Positions 48,301 to 62,700 are shown, counted from the stretch's first letter. The stretch is 64,000 nt of DNA from Micropterus salmoides (GCF_014851395.1 NW_024042261.1:33557942-33621941); one strand, 5' to 3'. Numbers and translations: made by a program. Notes: a model not told the origin generated them from the sequence alone.

Positions 48301-50498
48301 ATTTCTTTGCATGTATGCATACATTTTTTGCATACTCCCACCTGCTGCAAGCTATGAAAACTATTCTGCCACTATGCACTCCTCGCACCATATGACATAT
48401 GATATAAGCTCCGGTTTATAATGGATTCCCAAATTGTACAACTGTTCCGGTGTCATCCCCGACAACCGCATCAGCACTGATGTGAAGCTGCCGTGATAAA
48501 GCATTCAGGATTCAGTTGTAGTGGGTATCTTGGGAGTAGTGGAGCAGGAAGAGACTGAAGTGAAAGATAATTCCTGTTTAACGCTGATGTTTCCTCTGGT
48601 CCCATAGGCTCATGGTGACCTTGTGATTTATGGTGCAGCGCCGGAGGAGCAGATCAGAATACAGCTGCCCCATAGCTGCACACAAACATGTGTATACCAG
48701 ACTCATGCATAACCTCTCAAATGTAGTCTGCATGCAAATCAGTGTTGCTTTAGACTGAATGTTTTCCGGCTGTTAGACTAAAAAGAAAATAAAACAAATG
48801 TATCTGTATTTCTTTTCTTTGTGTATATTTGCTTCTGTCTGTGAATCCAGGGATTATGTGCGTAAAGATGTGACGCTTGTTGCGGCTAACTGGCTTTTGC
48901 AGCTCATTCTGAATGGCATGAAGTGATGTAGAAAATGAGCTAGATGAAAAGGATTAGGACCCGCGACTGTTAGTGCTTATCATCTCCCGTAGCACTGGAG
49001 TGTATCCATGGAAACAGGAAGTGAGAGGCAAGCTTCCAAGATGGCCACCAGCTTGTGAATGGGCGCATTCCTCAACGGCAGGGTGTCTGCTGGAGGGAGG
49101 AGGGGCAAGTCAGTGTGTTTACTCCAAAAAGGGACTATATAAATAGTAACTGCTGCTGTTTTAAGGACTTCCTGTCACTAGGTATTCCATAAAACAGTAG
49201 TTAAATAAACAATCAGTTTCCCATTGGGGCTGCCTTGTCTATACTGTAGTGAGGTCTGCTGTGGGTTCAATCAAGGACCCGGGCGTGTGGATTTTAAAGC
49301 CCCAGTCTGGAGTCATGGAGCTGTTACAGGTCACCACACTCTCTTTCACTCGCACTCTGTCTGGTCATATAACTTCCACACACACAAACTAAGCTCAAAT
49401 TCCACATTCAGCATTCATGTTGTTTTTTCTCTGCCAAGTAACTTCTGTACTGACTTTTCAATCAGCTCACTTCATTGTTTTGTTATGCGAGCTGTACATG
49501 TGGTGCTCCTCTTATTGCCATTATAGTGCAAGGATACAGGGCACTCTTACGACCTAAGTGGGACATGAGTGAGAAATATAAAAGTGGGGACTAGGAAAGC
49601 TTTAATTTGAGGGTGTTTACATCCATTTCAGGTGTGAGAATTTAAGAAAGTTTTTATTCTCCCAGTTTTTAAACAGAGTAATTAAAAGTAATAGAAGCCA
49701 GAGCTCAATCATTTTCACATGCAATAAATCCACAGAAACTTGGAGGATAGGTTCTCTTTTTAAAACAACACTCACATACTGATTTTTGTTTCTCCCGTCC
49801 ATGCCGGCCACAAAGAGATTCCCTGTTGAGACAGTTTTAATGAAAGTAATGTGGGACAAAACCCAACGTCCTCATTCTGTGCAATAATGCATTCCGAAGT
49901 TCACCAAAAATTTAATATGAGACCTCAGGAATCAAAGACAAATAGTGGGTATCTTCAAACAAAATATTATCTTTGTGTTATTGTCCCTCTCAGCGAGCAA
50001 ACACTGTCCACAGAAACACAAAGAACAAATTCTATGTCAAAAAACACTCTAACCTCATATTAGCTTCAACTGAACATTGGAATACATTTTTACACAAAAC
50101 ATGGACTGTGGATTTTGTCCCCCATCGTTTATTTCACTTACAATGCGGACAGGGATCAATTACCACCACCATTTACATAGTAAAGTTCATATTGACATTT
50201 GAATATTGTATATAGATTAAAAAGGTGAACTCACCCTTTAAGGTGGAGAAGGAAAACTATTGTAATAACATTCTTAAGAGAAAGCATTGATTTAGTCAGA
50301 CATATTGGTGGTTAAAAACATATAGCTTAAACTTCATTTGGTCTTCATCGGGATGTAGATAATAAAAACAAATTGTTTACAGTGGTTTACTACAAAACAT
50401 ATGCGCTCAGCTCTTGGGAATGCATCAGAAATCTGTTGAGATGAAGTCAGAGACAAGTTCAGTGTGGCACAGAAAAGGAATCTCTAGCAATATCCCTC

Positions 50499-50502
<4 letters not shown>

Positions 50503-50529
<27 letters not shown>
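50503..50529. repeat. (CA)n microsatellite
   Basis: 27 bases of perfect AC repeat followed by a short degenerate ATAC/ATAG run. Confidence 0.95.
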
Positions 50530-50533
<4 letters not shown>

Positions 50534-52899
50534 TATAGATAGATGTCATTGCGCAAATACACAAACATGTACCAGCTGTCATTGACAAGAAAGACACCAT
50601 CCATCATGCCAGCTCTGTTTTGGACAAGGCCATGAAGCTGTCAGCATACATTCCTGAACGCAGCTTTTATAGAGCCCATTTGTCAAACTCGAGGAGAGAG
50701 CATGCCCAAAATGTTTGGATGTTTAAACTTATCTCATAATGGCATTTGGAAGTTAATGTTATTCCCACAGTTGCTAAAACAATCCAGGAACAGAGCGCTT
50801 TAAAATCAGCAGTGGCCTCAAGTGTTAACGTACAATCCTGTAGAGAATATTTCACCATACCGTCTTGCTTGTTTGTTTTCAGGGATTTGAGCGAGGATAC
50901 AGAGATTAGAGTTTGACAAACAGAATTGAGGCCAAGGACAGGATGTCAGGGTGTGATAGTGCGTCGCACTGGTCAAACACACCATCCAGGAAGATACCAT
51001 CTATCTCTTTTCCGCTTTTTCAGATGTGGAGCCGCACAGCCCCCACCAGGGGCCGTGCAGCGCACAATCACAGCAGAAAATCACCAGATAATCACTGTGG
51101 AGCCTCAGGAAAATGTACCAAAAGTAAACACAAAAACCGTGTGTGCATGTTTGTCTGTGTATGTGTTCTGATATATTGTACGAGGGTTTGTTTTTATATG
51201 TTGCCGTATGGATGCATGTTTTGTCTCTCCAACCACATCGTGATGATGATCACTATCTAATCAGTGACAAGACACAAGAGATTTGTCAGGTTCAATCAAA
51301 CCCCAGAGGAGTGACTTTCCCCCGAAACAGGATGAGCTGTGGGGAAATCTTGGGCAGATGAGAAGTGAAGACACTGATATCTTCATAATGAGCTCTGTTT
51401 GCTTTTCTTCTGTAAGTCATGCTATCTCACCCAGCTCTGCCCGTCTCCTCCTTTTTCTCCCCCTCATGCCAGAGAGACAAGCTAGATCCGTGAACAATCT
51501 GCTGTATCCCCCAGGCTGTGCTCCCCTCTCTGCTCCATAAATCGTAGCTCCCTGGGGACATCTAGAAAGACAGTACAAGTGGGAGCCAGATAGAGCTGTC
51601 TGTAAAAGGCTCCTGTTTCAAATTAGGCTTGCTGGACAAAAGTCCCCTTGACCCCAAAGTGGAATTCATATCTACTTCCTGTATCCCATTTCATCTAGCG
51701 TTGTGGACAGACACTGAAAGGTGTAAGTCAGTTTTAGGACTCTTGTAGCTGGTCACTGTGCCTGTGGTCTCCCTATCATCAGGCCACTGAAAGGCAGTTT
51801 ACAGCCCTGTTAAAGGCGAATAAAAAGCTTTCTCTAAAGAGACATATATTTCATAGCCTGTGTGCTCCAGCAGTTAATGCCCTTGCCCAGCGTGAGTTTG
51901 CTGGACTTCCTCCCTCATTCTGCATCTGTGCCTTGATGAGCTGAGGTCACTGCAGAGTTGTATACTCAAAATGAAATGGAGTGCAGTTAAATGGAGAAAC
52001 GAAATTTGGTGTGTCCACGCTTGAAAAATTTTGTTTTTTTTTAATGCTGCAGACTGTCAGATTAGCCAGTCAACAGCTTTGAAATTTAAAGCCAAGTCTC
52101 AAGTCTGTTATTGGAATAATAAGTGTTCCATCCACTGTGCATCAGATTAGAAATAGCGACTGTCCAAAATGGTTATTTCTAGGGAATGCACATTGCATGT
52201 TGATTATTTCTTATCTAGCTAGTCCTGTTTAATACAATTATTTAACCTTTTTTAATCCACATGAAGGAATTGATAAGATTACTTTAAAATATCATATGCC
52301 TATTTGCTAGCTACCTAGAATAGTATTGTTGCCTTAATCTTGACTTGGAAATGAACCTTGCTTTGATGAAGGGTGCTGCCTATGGTTTCCCTGCTTCAAT
52401 GGCTCATATGTACAAAAAGCGTATTATTTACAACAAAGAATTATTGTGTCAATAACATGGGAAAAGCTCAATGTTGTATGAAGGGTAAGCCCACTGTAGA
52501 GGGAGACCTGTGTGTTGCTAAAGCCAAACAGACTTTTTTATCCATCCAATTTGCTCTCTACCTATATGCTTCTCATAAATGATTGTTCCTGAATAAATAA
52601 CAACTACTGAGTGAATGGCAAAATCTGTTTCACTGCAACATTCTATTTAATGAATTCACCACCCAGCATAATTATAAAACAAATAGCAACCAATGTCAAT
52701 GAGAGAACAGAAATAAACAAATTTCCATCAAAAGAAAGCCATGCTCTGTGCAATGAGAGGATTCTGTTAATATATCAGAATTAATCCAGTGGTCATCTGG
52801 CTTAGATGTTATGGTGTGTAGCACATTTGTTCTGCATAGACTAAATATGTTTTAAATACACCGTTAAAGAAAAATGAAAGGATTTCGGCCGTCTTGTGA

Positions 52900-52924
52900 A
52901 ATTGAGTTGAGTTGAGTTGAGCTG
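52900..52924. repeat. (GAGTT)n short tandem repeat
   Basis: GAGTT units (TTGAGTTGAGTTGAGTTGAG) with an end variant GAGCT; short and otherwise unremarkable. Confidence 0.8.
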
Positions 52925-55900
52925 CTTTCCAACACGGCAACAAGTGGCATAAGGTATTCGACTGTTTTTTTTTTTTAATTTTTGCATTTGTCCAGCTTAT
53001 TAAAATATGACAGAGGTGCACAAGTAAAGAGTAAAATTCCTGTTGTAAAAAAACTACTTTTTTACTCATTTGCGTTACTTGTAACGGTTTCTAAACCCCC
53101 TGATGGTCAACAATGTTATATGAAGTGCGGTTATATGGGTCACATCTGAAACAACCTTGGAGAACATGTCATATTTGTTTTCCTTTGAATTATTCTGTAT
53201 GACTACCAACATACAAACTGCAGCTTTGGAAGCTGCTGTCACTAAAATTGAATGAATTTTAAACTCAGTAGACAACAACTATTATTTTTTATTAACATCA
53301 TCAATATTTTTACCAAATCTCTGAAACAAACTGTAGGCTATACAGTATCATGTCAAGCTTATTTTTTTCAAACTAATTATTTAAGTCTGTTACTATATAG
53401 CAGTTTATGTTTACTGTAAGGTCAAAAAATATAGGATGGGCCTTTGAATCTGACAGATCAAAAGTAAGCAGCCCATAAACATGTGAGTGGCAAACAAAAA
53501 ACAATCAGGTGATCCAGTGAAGAGAAGGTGTGAAGATTTATAGACAGAATAAGAGAACACAAGAAAGAAGACAAGAGGATATATTTTGTTTTGTTTTGAG
53601 TGTCAGCTATGAAGGAAAACTGAGCAGCCGGGACAAATTGGTTGAAAGAGAGACAGGCCAGGTGAAATCTCCAGCTCTAAGGCTGGATTGATGGCACAAC
53701 AGGGAACAACCAGGCAGCTCATGTTCACCTCTGTAATACTGGACTGGTTAAGGTTAAGGGGAGTAGGAATCAGCAGAGCACTAACTGAGGGACATCTGAT
53801 ACTGACACCAGTGTGTTCATGGGTAGATCTACTCACAGGGTCAGGTCACAAGAGGAGCATGGCTAACACAACCCTGACCAACCCTGAAAGAATTATTTTC
53901 CCCATTGTGACTGTCAAAACAATCTTCATGTGACATCACTGGTTTGACCACCTGCCTCCTACCCCTCCACCCATTTTATGGCAATTATTTTTGATAAATC
54001 TTATCTAAAATGTTCAGGTCATTACTGATTTTAAAGCAGCTTCCTGTGCTTTATAGGCTCCAGTCTGTGGACGTCAAAATGGTCTGAGGTTAAAAGATAC
54101 TTTTCTTTTCAAAGTGCCTAATATTGCACTGAACAAAGTAAAAAAAAAAAAAAATGTATGTTTAGGATCTACATCTAAAATGCCACTAAAATGTGCAAAA
54201 TGTTTTTGGGAACTGTCACTTCTTTTAAGCAGAGGAGTCTTATCCGTGTGCCTGTTTTTAAGAAAATGATCATAGCTCCATTATTTTTTCTTGTTTTTTT
54301 ATTTTTTATCATTAACATTTTTGTGTGATGTTGTTCGGTTCTTTCTATGTAACTCTATATTTGATGCTGTTGTCTTTTCAGGTCTCACTTGTGAGATTCA
54401 CAATCTCGATGACTATCTCGATCCTGGGTAAATGAAGACTATATAGAGAAGAGTTAAGAAACGTGTCACTGTAATAATTTTTTGACCCCATGTGTGTCGA
54501 AATTCCACTAAGGTTCATTGGCCCAAACACCCAAATCATCCCTCATTGAACAAATTCTGCCCACTTCCCAACTTCCTAACTAAAAAAACGAGATCCATTT
54601 AAAGTTGTTTAAAATTAAACAAAAAAATGTGTTTATTCAATCTCTCCAAACGGCTTGTGCTGCATAATACAAACATTTTATACGCAACTGCACTGAATCT
54701 ACTTACTGATTATGCTGTGGTTGCACACATTTATTTACTCTAATGAAAGACTTGCTTGCTACTGTATGGTCTGTTTGAAAATTTAGGAGATAATGAGATA
54801 AATACTAATCTTTTGGACTTGATTATGCTGCATGTTTGTTTGTTTAGAAAAATGCATTTGCTTTTTGGAAAATGTTTATGCTGTTTGGACATAAAGGTGA
54901 GAGGCTAGTGACTGAGTTTTTATTTTGGGGTGAAATGATTTATTAACAACAACAATCCCAGTTGATACAAAGCACATCAGTATCCTGCATAGGTCATTCT
55001 TTTTTATGTTGCTGTATTACAGGCGCTGTAGAGGCAGACACACACACACACAGGTCAACTTGTCCCATAATGAGCATTTTGGATTTAAGGAATTCTCTGG
55101 GTCTTCACATTGATGGAAGTTAATCTCTTCTGTTTTAATCTGGCTCATGGATATTAATACCAGGCTCTGAGGCCCCGGTCCCATCACCTCTGACCCCCTC
55201 TGTAATTCGCCTCTCCCATCAGCTCATTAAGCCCGGGGAGTTCACACTTCTTGCCATGTTGGGCCCAGCTGTGTCTTCCCTAGTGCCCAGGCCAGCCTAG
55301 GGTGTCAGAAAAGGCTGTCGGCTTCATAAGCGCGCAACAGGCCCGTGCCTCTGATCTCTGCTAAATATGCTATAAATCACAGAGTTGAGGTGATGGTCCT
55401 AAGTGCTCATTAAAGTAGGTAATAATAAATGTAGAAGGAAGGAAAGGCTCTCTCTACCTGTCAGCCTAGGGTGGTTAATGAGAGGAGCCTGTCGGACTTT
55501 ACCAATGACTGATGATGAGAAAAAAGGTAGATGGAGTGTTAACAAACGTTAACAGCGGTCATAAATGTTTCACAGCAACAATAGGCACCACAGTGCCTCT
55601 TTTGACTGCATAAAATGACCTTGTCTGATGTATTTATAATCACATTTTCATCAGTTTCACTCAAGCTCACTTTACTCAAGCAGATTTTATCATCATGTCT
55701 GATTCATTAGAGTTTGTACAGTGTTTATGCTTTTAAATGTCACAGTGAACCACATTGGCTCAGTTGTTTTCATAGGATTTTGGCTTTGTTTGGAAGACTA
55801 TGATAGACATTTGCTAATGCACAAGAGATTATCAGACTCTCTATTCATCAGCCTGACAAATAAATCCTCTTATATTCATATTCATACCAAAGATGGTGTT

Positions 55901-56029
55901 CACTATAAAACGTCTAGACTGAGTTATACAGTGAATAGCTCTAACGCTGCCACGATGAAAACTGAAGTCATAGCCACGCTAATGCAATTCACTTGGCTTT
56001 CTAGGTTTGTATTTTGACTAGTCTAAAGT

Positions 56030-56350
56030 AGTGATGATGATGATTGGTTCATTAATTGACAAGTTTAGAGAAAGATATCAGCAATATCTTTCATAATAGA
56101 TTAATAGTATAAGTATTCTTGAAGAAAAAATGCCCTTTCTTCTTCCAGCTTCTCTAGTGTTTGTTGCATTTTTCTGTTTTATATAATTGTAAATTGAATA
56201 TATTTGTGATTTGGACGGCTGTTCAGACAAAACAATTTAATGATTTCAGCTTTGGTTTGTGATGAACATTTTTCACTGCTTTTTGATATTTTAAAGGCTA
56301 AATGATTGATTAAACAATCAATGAATAATGAAAAAGAATAATTAATTGAT
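56030..56350 (+). repeat. acanthomorph dispersed repeat, longest copy
   Basis: It contains TTCTTCCAGCTTCTC, TTTATATAATTGTAAATTGA, GATTTGGACGGCTGTTCAGA and AAATGATTGATTAAACAATC in the same order as the copy at 28245-28500. The terminal TTAATTGATTC region is typical of the family end. Confidence 0.65.
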
Positions 56351-59269
56351 TCCCTTATCTAAAGTAGTAAATCTTCATCAGAGTACAAATGTCCATAGAC
56401 AGAGTCACATGCCTTTCATAGCTCGGGAACACTAAACACGCAATCAAACAAACACACTCATGTTCGTTGCCTGGACTGGCCAGCTGCAGGAAAGCTAATA
56501 TTGGGCTTGGTGGTTTGGGTGGCACGTTGTGGATTAGGAGGCAGCGTGGGTGTGAAAGAGCTCTCTTCAGAGTGTTATCGCCCGCTGTAGGACAACCTTT
56601 TCGGATTTGGATGTCTTTCTCCATTTTTGATAATCAGTGTTTCATATTTCACAGCAAAATAAAAGATCAAAAGATAAGATTCAACACATCTGAAATCTTT
56701 CTGGGGGGTTATTTGTGTTAATTCTGATAAAAAGCAGAAAATGTCCTGCTTTTGATGTTTAAAATAGAACAAGCAACATTTAGTTGATGCTGTTGTTGAG
56801 GTTCTTAGATCAGCTCACATCATAATACTGCTTGTAAGTTGTTCTCTTGTTTTGTGGAAATATCAATGCAGTTTGAGAACTGTTTTATATCTTGAAAATG
56901 AAATAGAAGGAGAGAGGGGGAAGGAGGAAAGAAAAAGAGAAGTACAGGCCTGACTGGATTAGGAGAGGGCCTGTTTTTCCTCTCCATGTCAATGCACTCT
57001 TGCACCAGAATAGATAGATAGTGACGGCCTGCCAGTTGGTTTTCATTACGTCCTTTGCACTTCAGACCTACACAAAAAACAGCATCCCTCCCTTCCTCCT
57101 GCCCCCTCTCAACTGAACACACTTTTCCCTCTGAAGGAAAGGTACAAAATTGTTCCTGAAAGTGAAAAAAAAATTGCCGGAGGGGACTTTTTTCAATGTA
57201 TTTTTCTAATATCCTCTTCAGACTTGAAGTCTCCCCCTGCATGCCTTTTTTCTTTTAAGTAAAACCCTGTCATCTACCCTGTGGGGGATACGCTGGAATG
57301 CTATTTCAATATAAGATCTGTACCTTTGCATTCTCTGTAATGCCTGCCTATGTGTGTCCAAATGGGTCTCCACACGGGGGAAAGAGGAAGGCAGAAGGGG
57401 GGGAGGCAGGGAAGTTTCAGTCAGGGATATGGGAACAAGGTGGAACTGTGCTTTGTTTGTTGGCCTCTGCGCATACCGACGCAAAATTGAACAGCAATAA
57501 AATAAGGCACAGATGTGCATTACTGGCTCAGACTTCAATTGTCCACAACCTGGGTAGAGGCCTGGTCACTTTGTATTAAAAGGTGTACGGTCTGACTCTC
57601 TCTCCCCCACTCTCCCTCCTGAAGGCCTGTTATCTTTCCAACATGCTGGGCTGCCTGGATGCCAGCATAGCGCACCGATAACCACAACCAGAACATCTCC
57701 CCTCATAGGTCTCCTCACCCTGTTCGGCTCAAGTCACGCCATGCTATACCTACGGGAGCGCCAAGCTTCAAAGAGAGCAAACTCGCACACGCAACAGAGC
57801 CACAGCAGGCAGATTTTTAGCAGATAAGACAACTCCTGTCTGTTCTTGGAGAAGCATTGCCCTTTGACCCTTTGACTTAAACGGTGAAAAACTGAACTGT
57901 TCATTATTTCAATCAATCAGAAATTCCTTCCTGTGTGCACCTCCTGCTTTAACTCACTCAGCATTAGCTGCTTGTCTCTGCATATTTCAGAACTGCAGGG
58001 AAATCAAAAACATGCAACATTTTCATCCAAGTAAGTAGAGCAGCAAATATGCCATACTGAGAAATAACACTGGAAACAAATGGAAGAATCTTAAATCAAC
58101 TTTAAACACATCGGCCCCAGCTCCAAGGGCCAAAGGGACGTTGCTGTATATTTCTGATGGACACTCCTACTGTAGTCAGGAGAAATGTCCTGCCAAACTG
58201 CGCTGCTGCTCTTCATTTTTGGTGGCAGTTGTCCAGGCTCAGGCTGAAAGGTTTTCAGCTTGAGGGGCCTTATTCTCAATAAAACCATTGCCATCATGAT
58301 AGCCTTACATCTGTTTTGTTTCTGTTTCAGAAAATGCAACGCTGTAAATTGACCCATAAATCTCTTGAGATGTTCATTTTAACAGCCCCAGTTGGCTTTG
58401 CAAATGTTCTGATGTGTGTTGTGTGTGAACAACGTGCACATACACATGTACACATTTACTTATGACTCCCTCCCAGAACTATAAATGCAGATCCCGGCAA
58501 GATGAAACCAGAAACTAAATCTGTGTATCCTTCATTAGAAATTAGGAGTTAGAAATGAAAAGTGTTTTGTGGAAATGTATTAGACGTGGCCCGATTTAAC
58601 CTACAACTGATGATTAAAGTTTGTTCACGACTTGTTCCAGGTCACTATATCACAAAATGAGTTCCTCTGTTTGTTGCTTATTTGTCTCCATTTCTTGTTT
58701 TCTTCATTTTAATCTATTTGTGTTTGTTGTTGTGTATAAAAACACATGTCAGGAAGAGAAAGGGAAAACCAGAAGACAGTCCAAACGGCCATTTACTTTG
58801 CAGCTTTAGCCAAGCCGGGGAGAGACAGTATGGGAACTGTTTTCAGCTCCGGATCCTGCAGATTTTTCCAGATAGCATATCTGCCTCTTTAACTCTGCCA
58901 GAAAGGGCTTGTATGGGGCCCAGACCCTTCAGCAAGCATCAGTCTGTTGATGCAAAGCAGAGCAATTACAATTCCTGCCCAAACTGCAGAAATCATTGCC
59001 TCTCCAAGCTGAGGCTTCGGTTGGGTAGACTCTGCATAACAAGACTGCTATGTACGCTCTGTACTCTTATCTGCTGTAGCAGAGGAGCTAAAGATAGGGA
59101 TAAAGAGCTACAGAGCTACCGAGACGGGAAACAGGATCACTCAAATGACACACAGACAACTAATCCCTACACTAATCACACTAATTTGTTCACTTGGGGT
59201 GGGGGCTTTATTAGCTTTAAGAGAGCTTTTCGTTTTATCTTTTTATCTTGGTCAGTTAGCTCTGTTAGT

Positions 59270-59700
59270 GAAAAAGCAAGTAGTACGTGAACAAGACAAT
59301 CAACCACAAGTACATTCTACATTAAGAGAACACTGTTTATCAAATAAAGGAGTTAAATTGTGGAATAGTTGCTGTAATGAGTTAAAACAAGCCATGTCTA
59401 TTTTTCAGTTTAAAAATATCTAGAAGAGAATAACATTGGAAAAATATTTATTAGAATGAAAATTAATTAAATAGGCTTGTTTCTGGTGTGGACAATGGTC
59501 CACTAATGTGTTACTGTTAATTTTACGAACAGATGTTGTCATTAATGAGTTGCATTTATGATTCTAAAGCTAAGGGCAGGCACAATAAGCTTTAGCTTCT
59601 GCCTGCACCTGGTCATCTATAGTGTTTATGTTTTGAATGATTTGATTGAATGATCTGTAAATGACCAAACCGAAATAAATGAAATGAAATGAAAATGAAG
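59270..59700 (+). mobile_element. 3' fragment of a LINE (non-LTR retrotransposon)
   Basis: An open frame up to 59423 ends with REHCLSNKGVKLWNSCCNEL followed by KQAMSIFQFKN, which matches the pattern (GxKLWNSLP..IK...S...FK) at the C-terminus of many fish LINE reverse transcriptases. It is followed by an untranslated tail with a hairpin (GGCAGGCA ... TGCCTGCA, 59576-59606) and an AAATG-repeat tail at 59673-59697. No reverse transcriptase core remains, so it is a 5'-truncated dead copy. Confidence 0.6.
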
Positions 59701-62700
59701 ACTGAAAAGACTATTAACATAGTGAACATCATTTTTGGTGAAAGAAGTTAATCTTGAACTCTGTTATTCTTAATTTGTACATTAAAGCATTTTTAATGTG
59801 AACAACGGGCATTACATCTAATTTCTTTAGATGATGTAAATGTAGGGTGAGACTTAAGTTCTTCAACAGTGACTTGTCCTGCACACAACCAGCACCTTAT
59901 ATGGGACATCCGTCACATTAATTTTTTATTTGAGTACTAGTAGCTTTAACTCTTCATTTTCTGTTCAAATGACCTTACAGAAGCGTTATAGAAAGACAAA
60001 TCTCATATAAATAAAATCAGAAGTTCTGACCAATTAACCTCTTCAATGTCTAAAGCAGTAATATGTCTATCAACAAAAAATGTTTTGCAATTAAGAGGAA
60101 CGTGTGAATTCTGAAACTATGTTCTTCCAGCTGCAAACAGTATATGGATGCACATAAAACGGTGCATAGAAGTTATTAAAATAACATAAATGTCGATCAG
60201 TTTGCAAAAAATTAACACAGATCACATCAAGAGAAGTGGCTCCATGTGCATTTTGTAATCTATTCTCAAGGAGGAGTAAAGCTGTGACCCCATGACAAGA
60301 TGCTTAGTTTGTCAATAGCACACTGAAGTGGATTCCTACACGGTCAGTTAACATCCATAATACATTTCAGAAGCAAACATAGTTTAGGGCGAAGCATTTT
60401 TGTTCATCTTTGATGAAAGGAGGCAGAAGTGAACAGTGCTAAGTGTGCGAACTGTCTTTGAGAGTCACCGAAGCGAGTGGTGACTTTGGGCCCCTGCTTC
60501 AGCAGGTTGTGCATGAGAGCTGCTGGTGTTGTGAGACAGTCCCGCAATGTGAGAGCGAGGAGCTGGAATCATCCAAACCCCCTGCTGCAGCGCCAACATC
60601 TGCTTGCCCGCCGACACCAATCAGAGGGAAGAGTTTGGAGCTGTGACGAATCAGCCTGCTCGGTGATCTTTTCAGGGGATCCTGGTGGAGGGGTTGGAAC
60701 AAAAGCCAACCCCCACCATCCTGAAACCCTCCTGCTGCATCCACCCTCTCCATCCTCCCCACAGCCTTCTGGCTTTGATATTTTAGACCCCTGCGTGGAG
60801 GAATAGCCTCTCCTGTTCAGATCCCCCCACACACCCCACCTCCACATAAATAATCCCATGGATCATGACAGAAAAATGATGTGGGTTTTAGTATCCTGAG
60901 TATGGCTGACATACATCTACATTGGTCTTTGAAAGATTTTTTTGTGTCCTTTCTTTCCTAACCTTTCACAGGATAAATTGGGATATTCCCATGCTGGAAT
61001 TCGAGGGCCTCGCCTGGCGAGACAGCTCTCATTTGCAGCCTCAGAGCTCAAATTATCACTATCTGTCACGTTACTCATTTCTTATCTGCACATTCTCGCT
61101 CTAAGCTGAGATAAACTCTGACAGCCTGAGGATCCACAGGCGTCATGCAAGCAGATAGACAGATAGCAGCAGCAGTTTTCCAATATGGGATTATCACACC
61201 AAAGAAATGTAACTCATGCATATTAAGTCTTTAAGATGAGCAGAGTTATTTTGGAGGCCAGCGTTACATTTTATTTATCAAAACAGACACAGACTGTGGG
61301 AGTGAACTCTGTAAGAAGGGTCCAGACAGTCAATCCTCTGGTCAGCCCATCTCAGCAGGCTAATGACATGGCTCTCTCGAACATCTGAGGAATTGGCACA
61401 CAGGCAAAGGAAGGATTGGGTTCACTGAGTGAAGTGCAGAAGGTAATTATGGGATGGAGTAATGGAGAGACAGACAGAAGAGACAGGGGGCACATCGAAG
61501 TATGTGGCAAAGGGCCTGTTGACACAATGGGTACCCGCACAGGGATGACATCCACTCCATCCAGATGATAGGCCGTGACCGGCTAGAATTACGCGGTGGT
61601 GAAATATGTCCGTACATTCCCTTCTCCAGATTCATATGATCCTGTTGTTTCTCACGATGACTTCAGACAATTAAAAGTTGAGTTACTCTGCCAAACACTG
61701 ACACATTATAGCACATAAATCATGCTCAATAGATATACAATACCTCCATTTCTCTCCTCCTGAATATCACAGAGTTTTTTTCTTGGAGATGCTTACAGAG
61801 TAAATGTGAAGTGCCAGTTTCAGAGGGTGATGTGGTAACTGTTGTTCTCTCATGGTGCAGAGGGGAAGGCTGCGGGCTCTTTCAGGTCTAATATCGATTT
61901 GATCTCTATGAACTGAGAAGAAACTTGAAATCCTACACACTCAGGTGAATCTCACTTGGTGAAGGTCCACTGATTAAATCCTCATAAGTAAAGAGACTGA
62001 GTATAAGTGACCAGCAATGTGCTGGATTTCTGGTTCACTGTACTTGAATTGATCTCTAAAAGCATCTTGCTAGTGATCCGACTGTCATCAAAGAATGAGG
62101 GCACTATAGCCTGTATGGCTCTGGTTTCAGAGCAGATGTGACCGGGCATCGGGGATCACCTGGGGAAGCCTCGGCCTCCTGGCAGGACCAGCTGCCCTCC
62201 AAAAACAGGTGCCTAATGGCTATAAAATCAGGTTCGGCCAGTTCATCGTTACCACTTGAATTTGCGCATTAGTCAATCCTCTCTCTTTCATCCTCTAGGC
62301 TGTCAGCTCTTATTTATCTAATTGGTGTTACTGGTGAAGAGGCACTGACCTGCCGCCCTTCACCCCTTCCACCAGCCTTCCTCCCTCCTCCTCCACGAGG
62401 CCCTGTCCCAGCCCTCTCACCACCCTATAGACCTCATGTCTCCAGCTTTATACATGCAAGACCACTACTTTTATGCACCTCTACACATTGAACTCTGCTT
62501 AACCCCTGGTGGTGATGAACCTCTGACAGATCAGTCCTGGCTGACTGTCTCACCACTGAGAGACTGAAGGGGGCCACAGATCTGGCCTTTAGGTCGTGTT
62601 CAGAATGAAAATACAATATAATACAATAGAAACCAGGAGATCCTGTTTGAAGGCTTTTCAGATGTCAGCAGTTTGGGATCTGCTCGAAGCAATTTTACAA

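Noticed and set aside
58682..59290. 202-codon open frame on the plus strand starting with a hydrophobic segment
   Set aside because: The hydrophobic start comes from a TTT/TTG-rich tract and the rest has no recognisable pattern. Its end runs into the LINE region in a different frame from the LINE-like peptide.
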